Below, one piece after another: positions 35,901 through 48,158 of a DNA stretch of 64,000 bases. Positions within the stretch are counted from its first letter, which is position 1, and every line of letters begins with the position of its first letter. The DNA comes from Tachypleus tridentatus (Eukaryota; Arthropoda; Merostomata; Xiphosura; Limulidae): the NCBI RefSeq assembly GCF_004210375.1, contig NW_027467782.1, positions 26,825,276 to 26,889,275 on the forward strand, in the 5' to 3' direction. Position numbers and translations under genes: made by a program. Below the pieces are notes generated by a model. It was not told the DNA's origin. It worked only from the letters and a program-made list of their open reading frames with translations, and searched no databases.

Positions 35901-36100
35901 TTCAAAGCAAACCAATCACAATTTATTCAATATGAAGATTAGCAAGATCCTTTTAGGGGTCGTGGGTGACGATCAAATCTCACGATGTACTCAGACAATG
36001 ATGACCTAACAGTTAGTGATGGCTGTCGTTGATAATCCATTTCCCTATAATTTGAATGTTTAAAATTAAAGATCATTATGTAAAGGTAGCGTTTATATTG
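32970..36100. other. Mostly AT-rich intergenic or intronic sequence
   Basis: I searched the minus strand for the missing upstream anoctamin exons (TM1-TM5) and recognised none. A short CA microsatellite lies near 35215-35240. The less AT-rich part, 34900-35900, holds frames on both strands (minus 35905-35636, 89 codons; plus 35638-35877, 79 codons) that overlap each other and carry no known motif. Confidence 0.4.
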
Positions 36101-36119
36101 CTATACGTGAAATTTTGAA

Positions 36120-36745
36120 ACATACTTGGACGAAAAGTTACCAAAACTACACAGGAGCATGAATCAGACATTCAGCCATGGATTTGTTACTGAATGTACA
36201 ATTCGGCATTGGTTTTAAAGACTTCGACACGGAGATAAAAGTCTTGAAGACCACGAAGGTTGTGGAAGAAAGCCATCCTTAGGTAAAAACACATTAAGGG
36301 AAGCAGTTGAAACAGAACTTTGCACAACGGTAATGGGGGGCTTGCAGAAAAGCCAACACAAGCAAATCAAGCATAGCCAACTATCTTAGTACGATTAAAA
36401 AGACGAAAATGTTGGATAAGTGGGTTACGCATGAATTAACTGAAAGCCAACAAAATCGGTGTTTTAAGACCTGTCAAGGATTGCGTTCCAAAATTGAATG
36501 AATTGGTAATCGAGGTTCTGCCTCATCCACCTTATTCCCCAGATCTTTACCTTAAAAATTTAATTTTTCAAGCACTTTGACAATTTTGAACAATAAATGC
36601 TTTAAAATCTAAACAGCTGCAGAAGAAGCTTTCAGGAAGTTTATTGGCCATAGAGACTCTGAATTGAGCAGCAGGGACATAAAGAACATTGTGACACATG
36701 TAATACACAGATATCCTTCACTTTACGAAAATGCTAGCAAGCTTA
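36120..36745 (+). pseudogene. mariner transposase relic with catalytic core deleted
   Basis: The plus strand shows mariner motifs in three frames: CTIRHWF..RLRHGDKSLEDHEGxGRKPSL with TLREAVETELCTTV (36195-36330), LDKWVTHELTESQQNRCF (36412-36465), then LNELVIEVLPHPPYSPDLY (36497-36555) and a degraded C-terminus. Family members have about 345 residues. Here the first half is followed within about 30 bp by the HPPYSPDL motif, so the stretch carrying the first two catalytic aspartates is missing. Frameshifts are frequent. Terminal inverted repeats were not identified. Confidence 0.85.
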
Positions 36746-36994
36746 CTCCTGTTTGGCCTTACGCGGTTTAGAAGCTTACTTTTCACAGAGGAAGATGATG
36801 TCTAATGTCTTCATAAGTACACTGCCATTTGAAGTTGAATGGCTCGTAATGTTTGAAATCTACAAATGTTCCTAAGCAAATTCTGTAGTTTTACGATTAA
36901 TGAGTATTAATCACAATTATAGGTTCCTGGATTTGTTGTGTACTAACTGAAGCTAACAAAACAATAATATATCACTGTCTCTGAGTGGGCTCTA

Positions 36995-37040
36995 TACCAA
37001 TCACGAGCGATTCTAGAACGTTCAACAACGTTCGAAAACA
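36995..37040 (-). promoter_or_regulatory. Heat-shock-element-like promoter with CCAAT box
   Basis: Units lie at 5-bp spacing: TTC 37011, GAA 37016, TTC 37021, CAA 37026 (imperfect), TTC 37031, AAA 37036 (imperfect). A CCAAT box (accaatcacgagcg) abuts it at about 36997. On the minus strand a TATAGAG at about 37000-36990 could be a TATA element. The grouping resembles heat-shock gene promoters, but no heat-shock gene follows on either side. Confidence 0.45.
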
Positions 37041-37224
37041 CGATAGTATTTTCGTAAACCACATATTGTTGATTCTTCCTCTCTAAAATATTCTAAAATT
37101 TAGAGAACATGTAAGACTTGTGCAATACACATCCAGCAATATGCGTCACATGCATCAAAAATATATTGAAACAAATGTAGGTGTTAAAAAATGTTTAAAA
37201 AGAAAGCCGTAATGAAAAATAACG

Positions 37225-37292
37225 GTTGCTATTAATTATTATTAATTAATTATTAATTATTTATTTATATATTTATTAATTATTTGTTTTCA
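37225..37292. repeat. AT-rich simple repeat
   Basis: Repeated ttattaattatt-type units, a low-complexity run. Confidence 0.85.
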
Positions 37293-37294
37293 AC

Positions 37295-38420
37295 TGAAAA
37301 ATAAGTTATCGGAGACTGCATCCGTAACGCTTCATATGAGCTTCTACTCCAGCAAAGCTAAACAAATGAAATATTACTTATTTGATAAGGCAGCTGTTGC
37401 CTACAGTCTTATTATATAGTTCAGATAAACAGAAACGTTGCTGAGAGTTGAGGTGTTACTAATTTAATGGCTTGGAATCAGTCATACAAGGTATCAAAAT
37501 AGCAGAAAAACTCCATCAGAATCTTCTTTCTTAGCTAACATTATAATCCAAATGTTTGTAACTTAATAACCTTCAGAAAAATTTTAATTTAATGTCGACA
37601 TATCTTTTTGATTTTTGAAATAATACACTCTCATATACACACACATATATATAAAACAATGAATGGGATAGCTTTATTAAACCTCACAAACAATTCATAA
37701 TTTATACGTTTGATGCTTGTTCAATAAAGGTCCCTAAAATTGACGTGACTGAAAACTTCCCCATCAAATTAAGAATATCACAAAACACTTGTTTTAGAAC
37801 ATATTTCAACAGAATTGATAGCACATCTAAGTGACGAAACTATTTCAGTTATGAATACTAAATGTTAAACTGTTGAATATTTATGATTCTATAGATATAG
37901 TTCATACTAAATATTGTGAACACGGGTATGTCTCAAATCTGGAGAAAAATAACACGAAATCCAAAGATTATTGATTAACGTACGAAATAGTGCATTTAGA
38001 ATAAATACAGAAAATCATAAAAGGGGTCAAAAAAAGGAACTTAAGGGTACTTTGTGTAACAGTCACTAACTTATTCCGTAAATTCTATTTCACTAAGTGA
38101 GAAAATCATAATTATCAAATTCTCTTATCCCTCTAAATGGTTTTAGTTTCAGTTTCAGTTTTAAACCTATAGTTTATAGACTATGTTATTCTATGTGTTG
38201 AAAGATAATATAATATCCCCACAAATACCAAATGTATAACATAACATAAGCAGGAAATAATTATTTTATAAATTTATTATTTAGTTTATGTTAATAGGTG
38301 TATTATGATCTAGTAGGATGTATGGGGTTTCTTGGTACGGACGTCTTAACAGGTACGTTTGTAGAAGTGTACTGTTTCAGACTGATAATACACTATGGTT
38401 TTATGTATATAAATGTATAA
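37295..38420. other. AT-rich sequence with nothing recognised
   Basis: No gene or repeat recognised. Confidence 0.4.
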
Positions 38421-38432
38421 AAAGATATACTT

Positions 38433-38688
38433 TGGTTTGAATTTTACGCAAAGCTACACAAGGGCTATCTGCGCTAGCCGTCCCTAATTTAAAAGTGTAA
38501 AACTAGAAAGAAGGCACCTAGCCATCGCCACTCACCGGCAACTTTAGAGTATTATTTTACCAACGAATAGTGGCATCGGCCGTCACTATATAATGCCCCG
38601 CGGCTGACATGTTCGGAGAGACGGAGATTCTGAGCCGCGACCCTATGATTGTGAGTCGAGTGCCTTTACCACCTGGCCACGCGTGCCT
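38433..38688 (-). repeat. tRNA-Thr-type SINE, minus strand, with target-site duplication
   Basis: This is a full-length but diverged reverse-complement copy. It is flanked by aagatatactt (38422-38432) and aagatatacctt (38689-38700). Confidence 0.88.
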
Positions 38689-38962
38689 AAGATATACCTT
38701 AAAAAGAACTAAAATAATAACTTCAGTGGATTTTGCTATATCAATAGTTCTTTGGCAAACTGTTTGAAGTGTGAGCAGATCTGATAAACTGTATTTCTTT
38801 GGATCACAGATATTTATATTTAAAGGTTGAAGTTTCGAATCAACACAGTATTTATCAATTACAAAAAACAAATTCTGTGAAGCAACCTGATAAGGAATAT
38901 ATAATGTTTTAAACTATTAAATAACAAAATTATAGCCTTTAATGTCTAGAACGTATTACGTC

Positions 38963-39080
38963 ACCCTTGATTTGTTTGATTGTTTTAAGCGCAAGCTTAC
39001 ACAATTGACTATGTATTTTGCTCATCGTTGGGTATCGACAATAGATTTTAGCGCTGAAAGACTTATCCATCTGAGGACCC
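38963..39080 (-). repeat. Short tRNA-derived SINE (family 2), minus strand
   Basis: The order is ttgtttgattgttttaagcg, then caagcttacacaattg, then a B-box complement near gttgggtatcgacaatag and gcgctgaaagacttatcc. It matches the reverse complement of the short SINE. Confidence 0.65.
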
Positions 39081-39259
39081 ATCTGTAAATATACTTTGCT
39101 TATAGCAATATCACTGATAAAAGCTAGTTTTACACTAAACGAAAACTTATAACATTCAAATATATGCAAGTAAAAGTTTGAATCATAATAAAAATATAGA
39201 AATGTAACTTCAATGTATCTTAAAATAAGAATTATAATAATGTTAATTAATATTCACTG

Positions 39260-39533
39260 GGCCCGGCATGACCAAGCTCGTTAAGGCGTGCGACTCGTAA
39301 TCTGAGGAACCTGGGTTCGCATCCCCGTCGCGCCAAACATACTCGCCCTTTCAGCCGTGAAGGCGTTATAATGTTACGATCAATCCCACTATTCGTTGGT
39401 AAAAGAGTAGCCCAAGGTGGTGATGACCAGCTGACTTCCTCTAGTCTTACACTGCTAAATCAGGGACGCGCTAGCACAGATAGCCCTCGAGTAGCTTTGT
39501 GCGAAATTCAAAAAACAAAACAAACAAACAAAA
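39260..39533 (+). repeat. tRNA-Thr-type SINE, full length, with 12-bp target-site duplication
   Basis: This is the best copy in the window. The tRNA head starts gcccggcatgaccaagctcg, with CGT at anticodon position (39296-39298) and B box ggttcgcatcc (39314-39324). The body contains caatcccactattcgttgg, and the tail gtagctttgtgcgaaattc leads into (aaac)n. It is flanked by taatattcactg at 39248-39259 and 39534-39545. About 15 bp of the body around 39415 are missing compared with other copies. Confidence 0.95.
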
Positions 39534-39887
39534 TAATATTCACTGTTTACGAAATATTTCTACATGTCCATCGATTATAAACATAGGACCTTATCCTCGC
39601 CTTAATATTTAGAATTATGATGAATTATTTTAATTAAATGCAATGATATATAGTTAATCATCGTAACTGGAACGGTTTTGATAAAATCCGGCTTTCCTAA
39701 AACGCAAAATTGTTTTAACTACCAATGTCTGTATGAGATATTTTAATTGCGTCATGTTTTCGCGTACGTCATGTTTTATTTTTATTTTCAACATGTTATT
39801 TGAAACCTTTTAATTTCAGAATTTTATCAAATGTTTTATGCTGTTTCTTGTAGTTTTCAAATGTGTTTTACAATAAAGAGAAAGTTT

Positions 39888-40387
39888 NNNNNNNNNNNNN
39901 NNNNNNNNNNNNNNNNNNNNNNNNNNNNNNNNNNNNNNNNNNNNNNNNNNNNNNNNNNNNNNNNNNNNNNNNNNNNNNNNNNNNNNNNNNNNNNNNNNNN
40001 NNNNNNNNNNNNNNNNNNNNNNNNNNNNNNNNNNNNNNNNNNNNNNNNNNNNNNNNNNNNNNNNNNNNNNNNNNNNNNNNNNNNNNNNNNNNNNNNNNNN
40101 NNNNNNNNNNNNNNNNNNNNNNNNNNNNNNNNNNNNNNNNNNNNNNNNNNNNNNNNNNNNNNNNNNNNNNNNNNNNNNNNNNNNNNNNNNNNNNNNNNNN
40201 NNNNNNNNNNNNNNNNNNNNNNNNNNNNNNNNNNNNNNNNNNNNNNNNNNNNNNNNNNNNNNNNNNNNNNNNNNNNNNNNNNNNNNNNNNNNNNNNNNNN
40301 NNNNNNNNNNNNNNNNNNNNNNNNNNNNNNNNNNNNNNNNNNNNNNNNNNNNNNNNNNNNNNNNNNNNNNNNNNNNNNNNNNNNNNN
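39888..40387. other. Assembly gap of exactly 500 N
   Basis: Positions 39888-40387 are all N. The round length indicates a placeholder of unknown true size. Open frames across it are meaningless. Confidence 1.
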
Positions 40388-41450
40388 ACCAGCAATAACA
40401 ATGCTTGGATAGCTTCTGAGACTGATCAGCTATTATATTAAGATCCCTTTTCTCTATTGTTTAGATTATTCCCATCCAAATTATTATTCATATAATGATA
40501 ATCCAGTGGCATTATTTTACATTTATTATAATAAAATCCCATCTGCCATTCATTTTCCCAATTCACTGAATGATACAAATATTTCTGTAAATCAGCAGCA
40601 TTCTCTTCACAGGCAGTAACACCCTATGCCTTAATGTAATCTGCACATTTAATTATTTATTGACCATTCTTTCATCTGTGTCATGGATGCATATCAAAAG
40701 GAGCAAAGGTCCTAAGACTTGAACCCTGAGGTACCTCATTTGTGACATTAATCTAGTTTGGTTGAACTACATTTGTGACAATCCTTTCTTCCTGATCTAC
40801 TCTTACTCTCATCAACACAAATAGTAACCTTTTGAAAGAATGCCAGAAGATTTTGTAAGGCAAGGTTTTCCATCAGTGAAACCACGTTAGCTGTCTGATA
40901 AAATTCTAAACTTGGTTAAATAACTTTTTGAAGTTTTTCTTTTATCAGACTCTCCAAAATGTGATCTACAACTGATGTAAGACAAATGGGTCTGTAAGTA
41001 CTGGAACAATTTTCATCACCCTATTGATAAGAGAAGTTACATTAGTTAATTTTCAATTTGTTTTGTTTCTCATTAATTTTACTTCCAATACTCTTCATGA
41101 GTCAACATTGTTTTTACTTGCTGCTACCCTGTTCTTTATGTAAGGAAAATATTTACCTTGAATATTGAAAAATTTTTCTTTAAAGATTTTCCATATTTGC
41201 TTTGTGTCTCAGCATAACACAGCTGCCCAATTCACAATGGATAATTCTTGTTGCTTTCCTTCAAAATTTGATTTTTAAAATTTGGAATCAAAATATTCTG
41301 AATTCAATATCCAGGAAAAATATCAAACTTAATACAACAGTGATCACTTGTACCCATGTGTTCTCCAATTTCCTACATATATTTTTGAAGCTACAACAAA
41401 TCTCAAATAGTAGTTTGTAGTAAGACTAAGGGAAGGGAAATTTAAAAAAA
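40388..41450 (-). mobile_element. CR1/L2-type LINE relic (RT), touching the gap
   Basis: The minus strand reads, from 41450 down: VQVITVVLSLIF near 41330, NFEGKQQELSIVNWAAVL near 41250, FKEKFFNIQGKYFPYIKNR near 41150, a RPISLTSV-like block (TYRPICLTSVVDHILESLI) near 40990, GVPQGSVLGPLLF-like sequence near 40730, and NEWQMGFYYNKCKIMPLDY near 40540. This is the canonical order of a CR1-clade ORF2 from the end of the endonuclease to past the RT. Many breaks show it is old. The gap begins where the ORF's C-terminal part should continue. Confidence 0.85.
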
Positions 41451-41461
41451 AGTTATTGATG

Positions 41462-41557
41462 CATATATATAAATACAGGGAGCAGTGTGTGTGTTTACAT
41501 ATATATAAATACAGGGAGCAGTGAATGTGTTCACATGTGTGTGTGTTCATACAGGGA

Positions 41558-41608
<51 letters not shown>

Positions 41609-41656
41609 AATACAGGGAATGGTGTGTGTCTGTTTACATACATATATATATACACA
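41462..41656. repeat. TG/TA microsatellite with a tacagggagcagtg motif
   Basis: (TG)n and (TA)n runs alternate with four copies of a(t)acagggagcagtg-like segments. Open frames on both strands here (41344-41745 minus, 41525-41731 plus) are by-products of the simple repeat. Confidence 0.95.
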
Positions 41657-44600
41657 CAACTTCCTATTGTTACAAATGTTAGTAAGCTTTGTTGTGCACA
41701 TTTATTCATTATATTGACAAACAGCATTTGATTTTGTGTTTTCATCTAACAATTTATTATTTAGGAAGAGATAAATGAAAAAGGGCATTACCTGAAACAC
41801 TAACAACAAACGTACATATATTAAAGTGTGTGCATACTGTAGTTAACTTTGTGGTGGTTCTATCTTCAACATTTCCTTTTCTTCCATTAACAACCACCAC
41901 ACATAATTTTCTACAGTTTTAAACCAACTATAATATTAATACAATAAGGAAACATAAATAATAAGTTATACATTGTTAGACACATGTTATGGCAGACTCG
42001 AGAAATAGAACATTACAAGCAGTTTTGTAATTTAACAAATATTCTAACATCAAATAATTGAACATATTAACTCTGGTAAATCTGTGAAAGTGAAACATTG
42101 ATTAAAATAAAATTATATTCCTTGTTATTTATCTGAATTGTAAAGGTCAGTTTTTTATAAACTTTCATCAAAACTATTGTCTTCCCCACCACAGCAATTG
42201 ATTACCTCATATTGTCAAAATGTTACGTAGTTTTTGTCAAGTGTAAAGCTTTAGAAACTAGAACAGTTAATTCTAATCATCATTAAATGCTGAAACAAAT
42301 GTAGTACAAAGTGATATTTGATGAAAATGTTTTCATTTTTCAAAAGGGTTCCTCTTGAATTTTTTATTAAGAACAGAATCTACTTGTTAGTGGTGATTCA
42401 GGTTGTTGCTGCACTTTGTTATAACATGTATGGTATAAGCCAGATTATTTTTATTCATTCTCTGTGGATAGGAAATATCTGTAATATCACTTTACACATG
42501 ATGTGGAATAAGTGATTAATGAAGATCGTTTGTGTTAATTTTTTACAGTAACTGGATATTTACATTGATTCAATTCAGTTGTTTGTTCCACGTATTTTGC
42601 CAAGTGTATCTATATTATTGGTATCTGTATGAGGCATGATTTATTCACCATTTTACGAAAATTACAGATCTGATTACTTAACATCTTTCAATGTGCTTTC
42701 TGTTGTCAGATGTTCTGACTATAAAAGATGCAACCAAGGTTTCCCTGAAGGAGAGAGATATTTATGTAGCTTATCTTCTACAATGCAGAATTTTTTCGTA
42801 TTGATAGTTCTTGTGTTATGTCAGTTACTCTTTCAGGAATTATTAGCGATATTTTAACTTAAACCATAAAATGTACTATTTCTATTGAGAATACCTTCGT
42901 CAATTAAATAACACAACATAAAGAAACCAAAACACTTTCATTTGAACCAAAGTCTTATCAGTCACAGAAGTGAAAAATTGTGATGGCATAAAACAGGAAA
43001 AATAATTTATCCCCAATCCTGATTGTGTCTTGGGTAAAAAGGACCAGTCCAGGAATGAAAGTTAAATGATACAACATCCTGTGGACAGTCAGCACAAACT
43101 ATTCTAACTGGCAATGTCCATAGGTCAGCAGCAACAAAAAATAAACTTTCAGGTAAAGGCGAGACATCACATACGAGACTCAGATCACAAACAAGTGTTG
43201 AAAAATGGCATGTTATGCAACCTTAACATACCAGTACCCAAAGACCCCAAATTAACTTGAGGAATTTGGAAAGTAAAGGAACTGAAAAAATATTTTGTTG
43301 TATCAGATGGTAGTCAATATGGCCATCTTTTACAAGGAAGATGCAAAAATATTTCCCAAATAGCCAGATCGAAATACATGTTATGGTTGGCACTTAAGAT
43401 TGAAGTGGATTCAACCTCTTCTCAATCCACCATTGTCAATGTGTGTCATTTTTGTAGCTAAATATCCATCACAGAACAAAGCAAAAACCGAGAAAGACAC
43501 ATAGTAACCTTAAAAATTAAATGCTTGTACTATGCAAAGAACTGCATAACCTCCATACCTGTAGCTTAACTTCTGGATAGCTGGGTGTGCCACGTCAAAT
43601 CATGCTGCCTCCACAGAGGTGACTAAAGATGAAATAGAAGAAGTAGCCACTTATGAATGTACTGCAGAAACAGGAACAGGATGCAAATCTAGTGCTATCA
43701 ACAGGACCCAATAATGGAATGGAACAAATCATTGCTAATACCTTGAGTAACATGACAATTGAAGAGAATGCCAAGAATTGTAAATCTGTTATATCCTAAT
43801 GGAATGCATCCCTTGCCAAAACCAGGCATAACCAATCAACTATTTTGTTAGAACAATCTGTCTTGGTTTAACCTGTTCAGTGCCACAGATGAGATAACTC
43901 GTTCAAGAAGATCAATAGCACAGTGCCATGGACAAGTTAATTTGTTCAATAATACTGAGCTTCAACGCTACATCTCAGCATCATACATGCATTTGACCTA
44001 CTTACAAATTGTTTCACTTTTGATCCAATGGTGCACAGTGCTAGGCAATGAAGGTGATGAAAAAAGCTTATATGATTCAATAGAACCAATGTGACACTGA
44101 TGCTAGTCTGATGGTAAAAACCTCGAACTGCAGCACCTGACCCTTGTGCACAAAAAATGCTGATAGTGTTGGTGTACCACCACTGTGGTAATGTGCAAAA
44201 TGGAACCAACTACAAAAAACTTGGACATCCACAATCCCAGCAAAATAAATGGAAACTCAGAATGAGGAATGAGCAACTTGTGTACCTTAGAAAATCTAAG
44301 TATTGATACAGATGAGAAAGATTAACAACTAGACACCAATTCCTTGTCTTCTTAGGACCAATAATTGATGGAAATAAAGCCCTGAAAGAACTAGTACTCT
44401 TCTTACCCCAACACCAACCAAACTCTGATAGCCACAAGTTCTAAAGTCTGAAGATCTGCAGGTAATGGATATGCTACAGGTTTGATTGATAATGACAAGG
44501 AAGGTGTAAAGTAAGTGACTAACCCTTATTTAAGGATATGGAGTTCCCACAGATCCTTGGTTAAGGTTACTACACGTCCAAAAATTCTTAGGGCTAAGTT

Positions 44601-45589
44601 GCCACAGAACCTGAAGGTAGAAAATGATCACTGATGCTGCTGGCAGCATTCAGACCAAGCAGCAGAAGCCTTGGATATGAAAAGAATCTATTTTGGTACC
44701 AATGTAAGAAGAGGCTAATGCCAGGTGGTCAGGACCCTTGAAGAGGCACAGATGTATAATCTTTTGTAAGTGCAATGAAACATGACACATCAACAATGAC
44801 AAAGATGAATGTAACAGCATGTGTGCATGCTTACAATGAGTTCAACTTGTCTTCAGTGAAATTGCTGATCCTGAGAACCTTCCAACAGTTTGTTGTCAGG
44901 AAAAAACACATTGGATTTTAAAAGTTGTAAGTCCATAAACTTTCCACTATCCCACCAGAGGCCATTGACCTATTCAGGTTAACTACAAACTCCACCTTAG
45001 AACCCTTACGTTTGAGAAACAGATGCATTATTTAAGAGTTGGGATGAGTTTTCATGTAGCAGTGGTTGGCTAAATCACATAGTTCCAACAACCTTGATGG
45101 ATAAGTCATAACTGTTCCTTCATGTTACTGAGTAGCAAAGCTCTTTGCATAAAACACAATGTTATAGATGGAGAAAAAAAACTAAATATTTGCTTCCAGG
45201 CCTTTCAGCCATCAAGTAAGGTGTGCAGGCTCAAAAGTAATCAGGGAAAAGACCCAAAACATCATACCCTTAATGAACCAAATGAAGAAAACACTTTTGA
45301 AGCAGCTTATCCGAAAGTGGCCTGCTTGTGTATTTCTTTTAAAGACTGTATTTATTACCATTGTTTGGGACAACATTTAATTAGGTAAGTTTGTTTCGTT
45401 TGAGCAAACCAGCATTGAGCTATCTGGAAAACTGAACCTGAAATTCCAGTGTTTTAAATCAGTAAACTTACCACTGTCCCACGAAGAGACTGAAAAGCTA
45501 ACAGGCCAAAGGAAGTTGCAGCAAAAAACTATTCTAAATTCTTTCCGGAACGTCAAGAAGCACCCATAATTGCAGCCTCAGAGCCTCAC
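41657..45589. other. Unidentified sequence left of copy B
   Basis: No gene or known repeat recognised. 41657-43000 is AT-rich. 43000-45589 is less AT-rich and has many short frames on both strands (for example 44437-44210 minus and 45122-45388 plus) without recognisable motifs. In texture it resembles 3660-5560. If the duplication is allelic, this should match the sequence left of window base 1. Confidence 0.4.
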
Positions 45590-46439
45590 CTTCCAAAAAA
45601 CACCAAATTAAATATATTTTTCAATATCACAATAAACAAAATCACTGAAAATTAGTTTGATTAGAAATTTTTCTTTTTAAAAAATAAACCAAGTGACATG
45701 AAGAATGCTAAAAGTATCTCTGAAAAATTACAGCACTGGAAAACCCATTAGTGATACTGTCAAGCAAAAGTGGTAACTTTATCTGATTAAGATGTTTACA
45801 TGAAGAACCAGGATACCAACTGATGTAGATGGAGAGTGTAACGAGACAAATATCACTTAGGGCAATTAAGTGTGATATAAAAGAATGGAGCAAGCAAGAA
45901 AATAATCAGACCAATGCTTTGATAGACAAATGAAGAAATGCTGGCAGTCAAGAATAGCTGTAGTGTGAGAGGAGGTATGTTTTGGAAACAATACATGTAA
46001 TTTAAACTTTAACTTTTTTATTGGTTATATATAATGTAGTATTAAATGTTACAAAGGACTAACAGCAATTTGTGAAATAGAGGATGTGGCAGATTGGCAT
46101 GTCAAGTGAGTGATTTTCTAGTTTATGGCCTTGCACACAAAGAATGAAGGCTATAAACATTTCACTCTGTTCAAAATAATAATTATATTATAATAAGCAG
46201 CTTATATTAAATTGTGTACTTCTGAAAGGAAAGGTCAATAAATTAAATACAAAGAGAGACTTAGAAAGTAAATTATTGATTCTATAACTAAGGAAGATTG
46301 AGAATTTTTTAAAGATACTTCCACATAAAATTAGAAACTTAAATATGGTATAATATTAACATTTTTATTTATTAATTATGTTTTGACATTAGGTTTAATG
46401 CAATACATTAATATCAAAGTAGATAAATTGGATTTTGAA

Positions 46440-48158
46440 TGTAATTATGTAGAGAGGTTGCAACATATGCAAAATAGGTTAATGTATGGTTAACACCATC
46501 AGCAATTTTAAGCATCATTTAATCATTACTTTATCCATATTATTGTGTAAATCAATAACAGCATACATCCAAACACTGAGGTATGCCTACTTGTGACATC
46601 AATCAAATTTGATTGAACTCCATTTAAAAAAAAAAAACCCTCTACCTTCTTCCATCCAGCCATCTTTCTATCCAAGAGCAAATTTGATCTCAGAATGGCT
46701 GGTATGGGTATTAACACTTTTATTGATAAGGAGAGAACAATATTTCAACTTTCCTAGGTCATCTTCAGATTAAAAAAGAGAGAGTTTTAGTGTGACTTTT
46801 CTTATGGACAAGAGTATAAACAGGTATGGGACTGTAGGGGTATTGCAAGTGGATGTTAAGTTATTAATTAGTATACGTAGAAAGGTGTTCCTTTATATTC
46901 GTTTAATTTTGGTTTTCGTTGTTGTATAAGTAGGGTTTATTTGAATTTGTGTTTGTTTATATTTGTTTCCCTACTTGATATCTGGGTGTTTTCTATGGTT
47001 GTGTTGTGTTTATTTGATTTGCAGTGTTCAAAACATGTGAAAGTGTGTTTTGTGTTCTATGAATCTAGTTTCCATTGTTTCTGCTTATTTCCCCAGTATA
47101 GAAGTCATGGCAGTTGTTGTATTGTATTTTATAAATTATGTTGGTGTTGTATTTGTCAGTGTCGTTTTTACATAGAATGGACTTTAGTTTTTACCTGGTT
47201 TTTGAATAAATTTGATATTTACTGGAATGTTGCATTTTAAGTTTTTTTGAAATGTTTATTATTTTTTCGCTGATGTCGGGGTCATATGGTATGCAACAGT
47301 ATAAGGTTTTGTAGTTTGTTGTATCTTGGGATTTATTGTTGTTTGTTTGTTGTTGGTCTAGGTGTGCGCGTGTATAATTTGTTCCATGGTTTTTGAGGAA
47401 AAGTGTCATTTTATTTTGTCTAATGCATAGTTAATTTCATCTGGTGAACATAGTTTTGTGGCTGTGTTTATATGGTTTCTTAATATGTTGAGTTCTTGTA
47501 GATGCAAATCTAGCAATTGTATTATCAACATACCTGTACCAGTATAGTGGTGGATAGAAGGCTGAATTGATCGCTTGTGATTCAATCTGTGTCATAAAAT
47601 GTTGACATGGGATTCTCCATACTCATGCCATTTATTTGTAGATAGTTTTGGTAGTAGTGAATTCTATAAGGGTTACTAATTGGTTGCTGGGGGTGTGTGT
47701 CAATGGGTTGGGATCTTGGATACTGAAACAATGTTGGCTACCTGATTCTAAAATTTTGTTCATTGAACTTAGAAAACACATTTTATCATACTTTCAAAAA
47801 AATATGTTTATGCAACTGATATAAGGCTAATAGGCTTGTAATCACCTGGACAATTTTTATCTCTTCCCTTCAAAAGTGTGGTATCATTATCCAACTTCCA
47901 ACCTGCTGATACCTGCCCACTATTCAAGAACTAACAAAAAATATTATCAAGTGGCTCACGTATTCCCATTTTAACATCCTTCAAACTCCTTATGGAAATA
48001 TTATCTAGTCGAGGAACTTTATTACTCTTTAATTTTCCAGTTATTTCTTAACAATTTCAGAACTGATGTGATAACATTGTTCAATATTGTCTCCATCTTG
48101 CAAATGACTAACATCAGGGATATTTGTTTTAATCAGACAAAAAATGTACACCTCACCA
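46440..48158 (-). mobile_element. CR1/L2-type LINE relic with nested Penelope-like element, copy B
   Basis: This is the copy B counterpart of 850-2830. The Penelope-like part occupies about 46666-47722 and the LINE parts flank it. The junction at 47722/47723 marks a 260-bp deletion relative to copy A that removed the Penelope-like RT start and part of the adjoining LINE RT. The LINE relative at 40388-41450 retains sequence matching the lost LINE part, so the deletion arose in copy B. Confidence 0.8.

Noticed and set aside
35636-35905. Overlapping 89-codon (minus) and 79-codon (plus) frames
   Set aside because: Each is the mirror of the other and neither has a recognisable motif. The minus-strand frame does not resemble the missing anoctamin exons.
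39831-40441. Frames of 177-193 codons across the gap
   Set aside because: They consist almost entirely of N.
41344-41745. 133-codon minus-strand and 68-codon plus-strand frames
   Set aside because: Both are translations of a TG/TA microsatellite (HTHTH and VCVCV runs).
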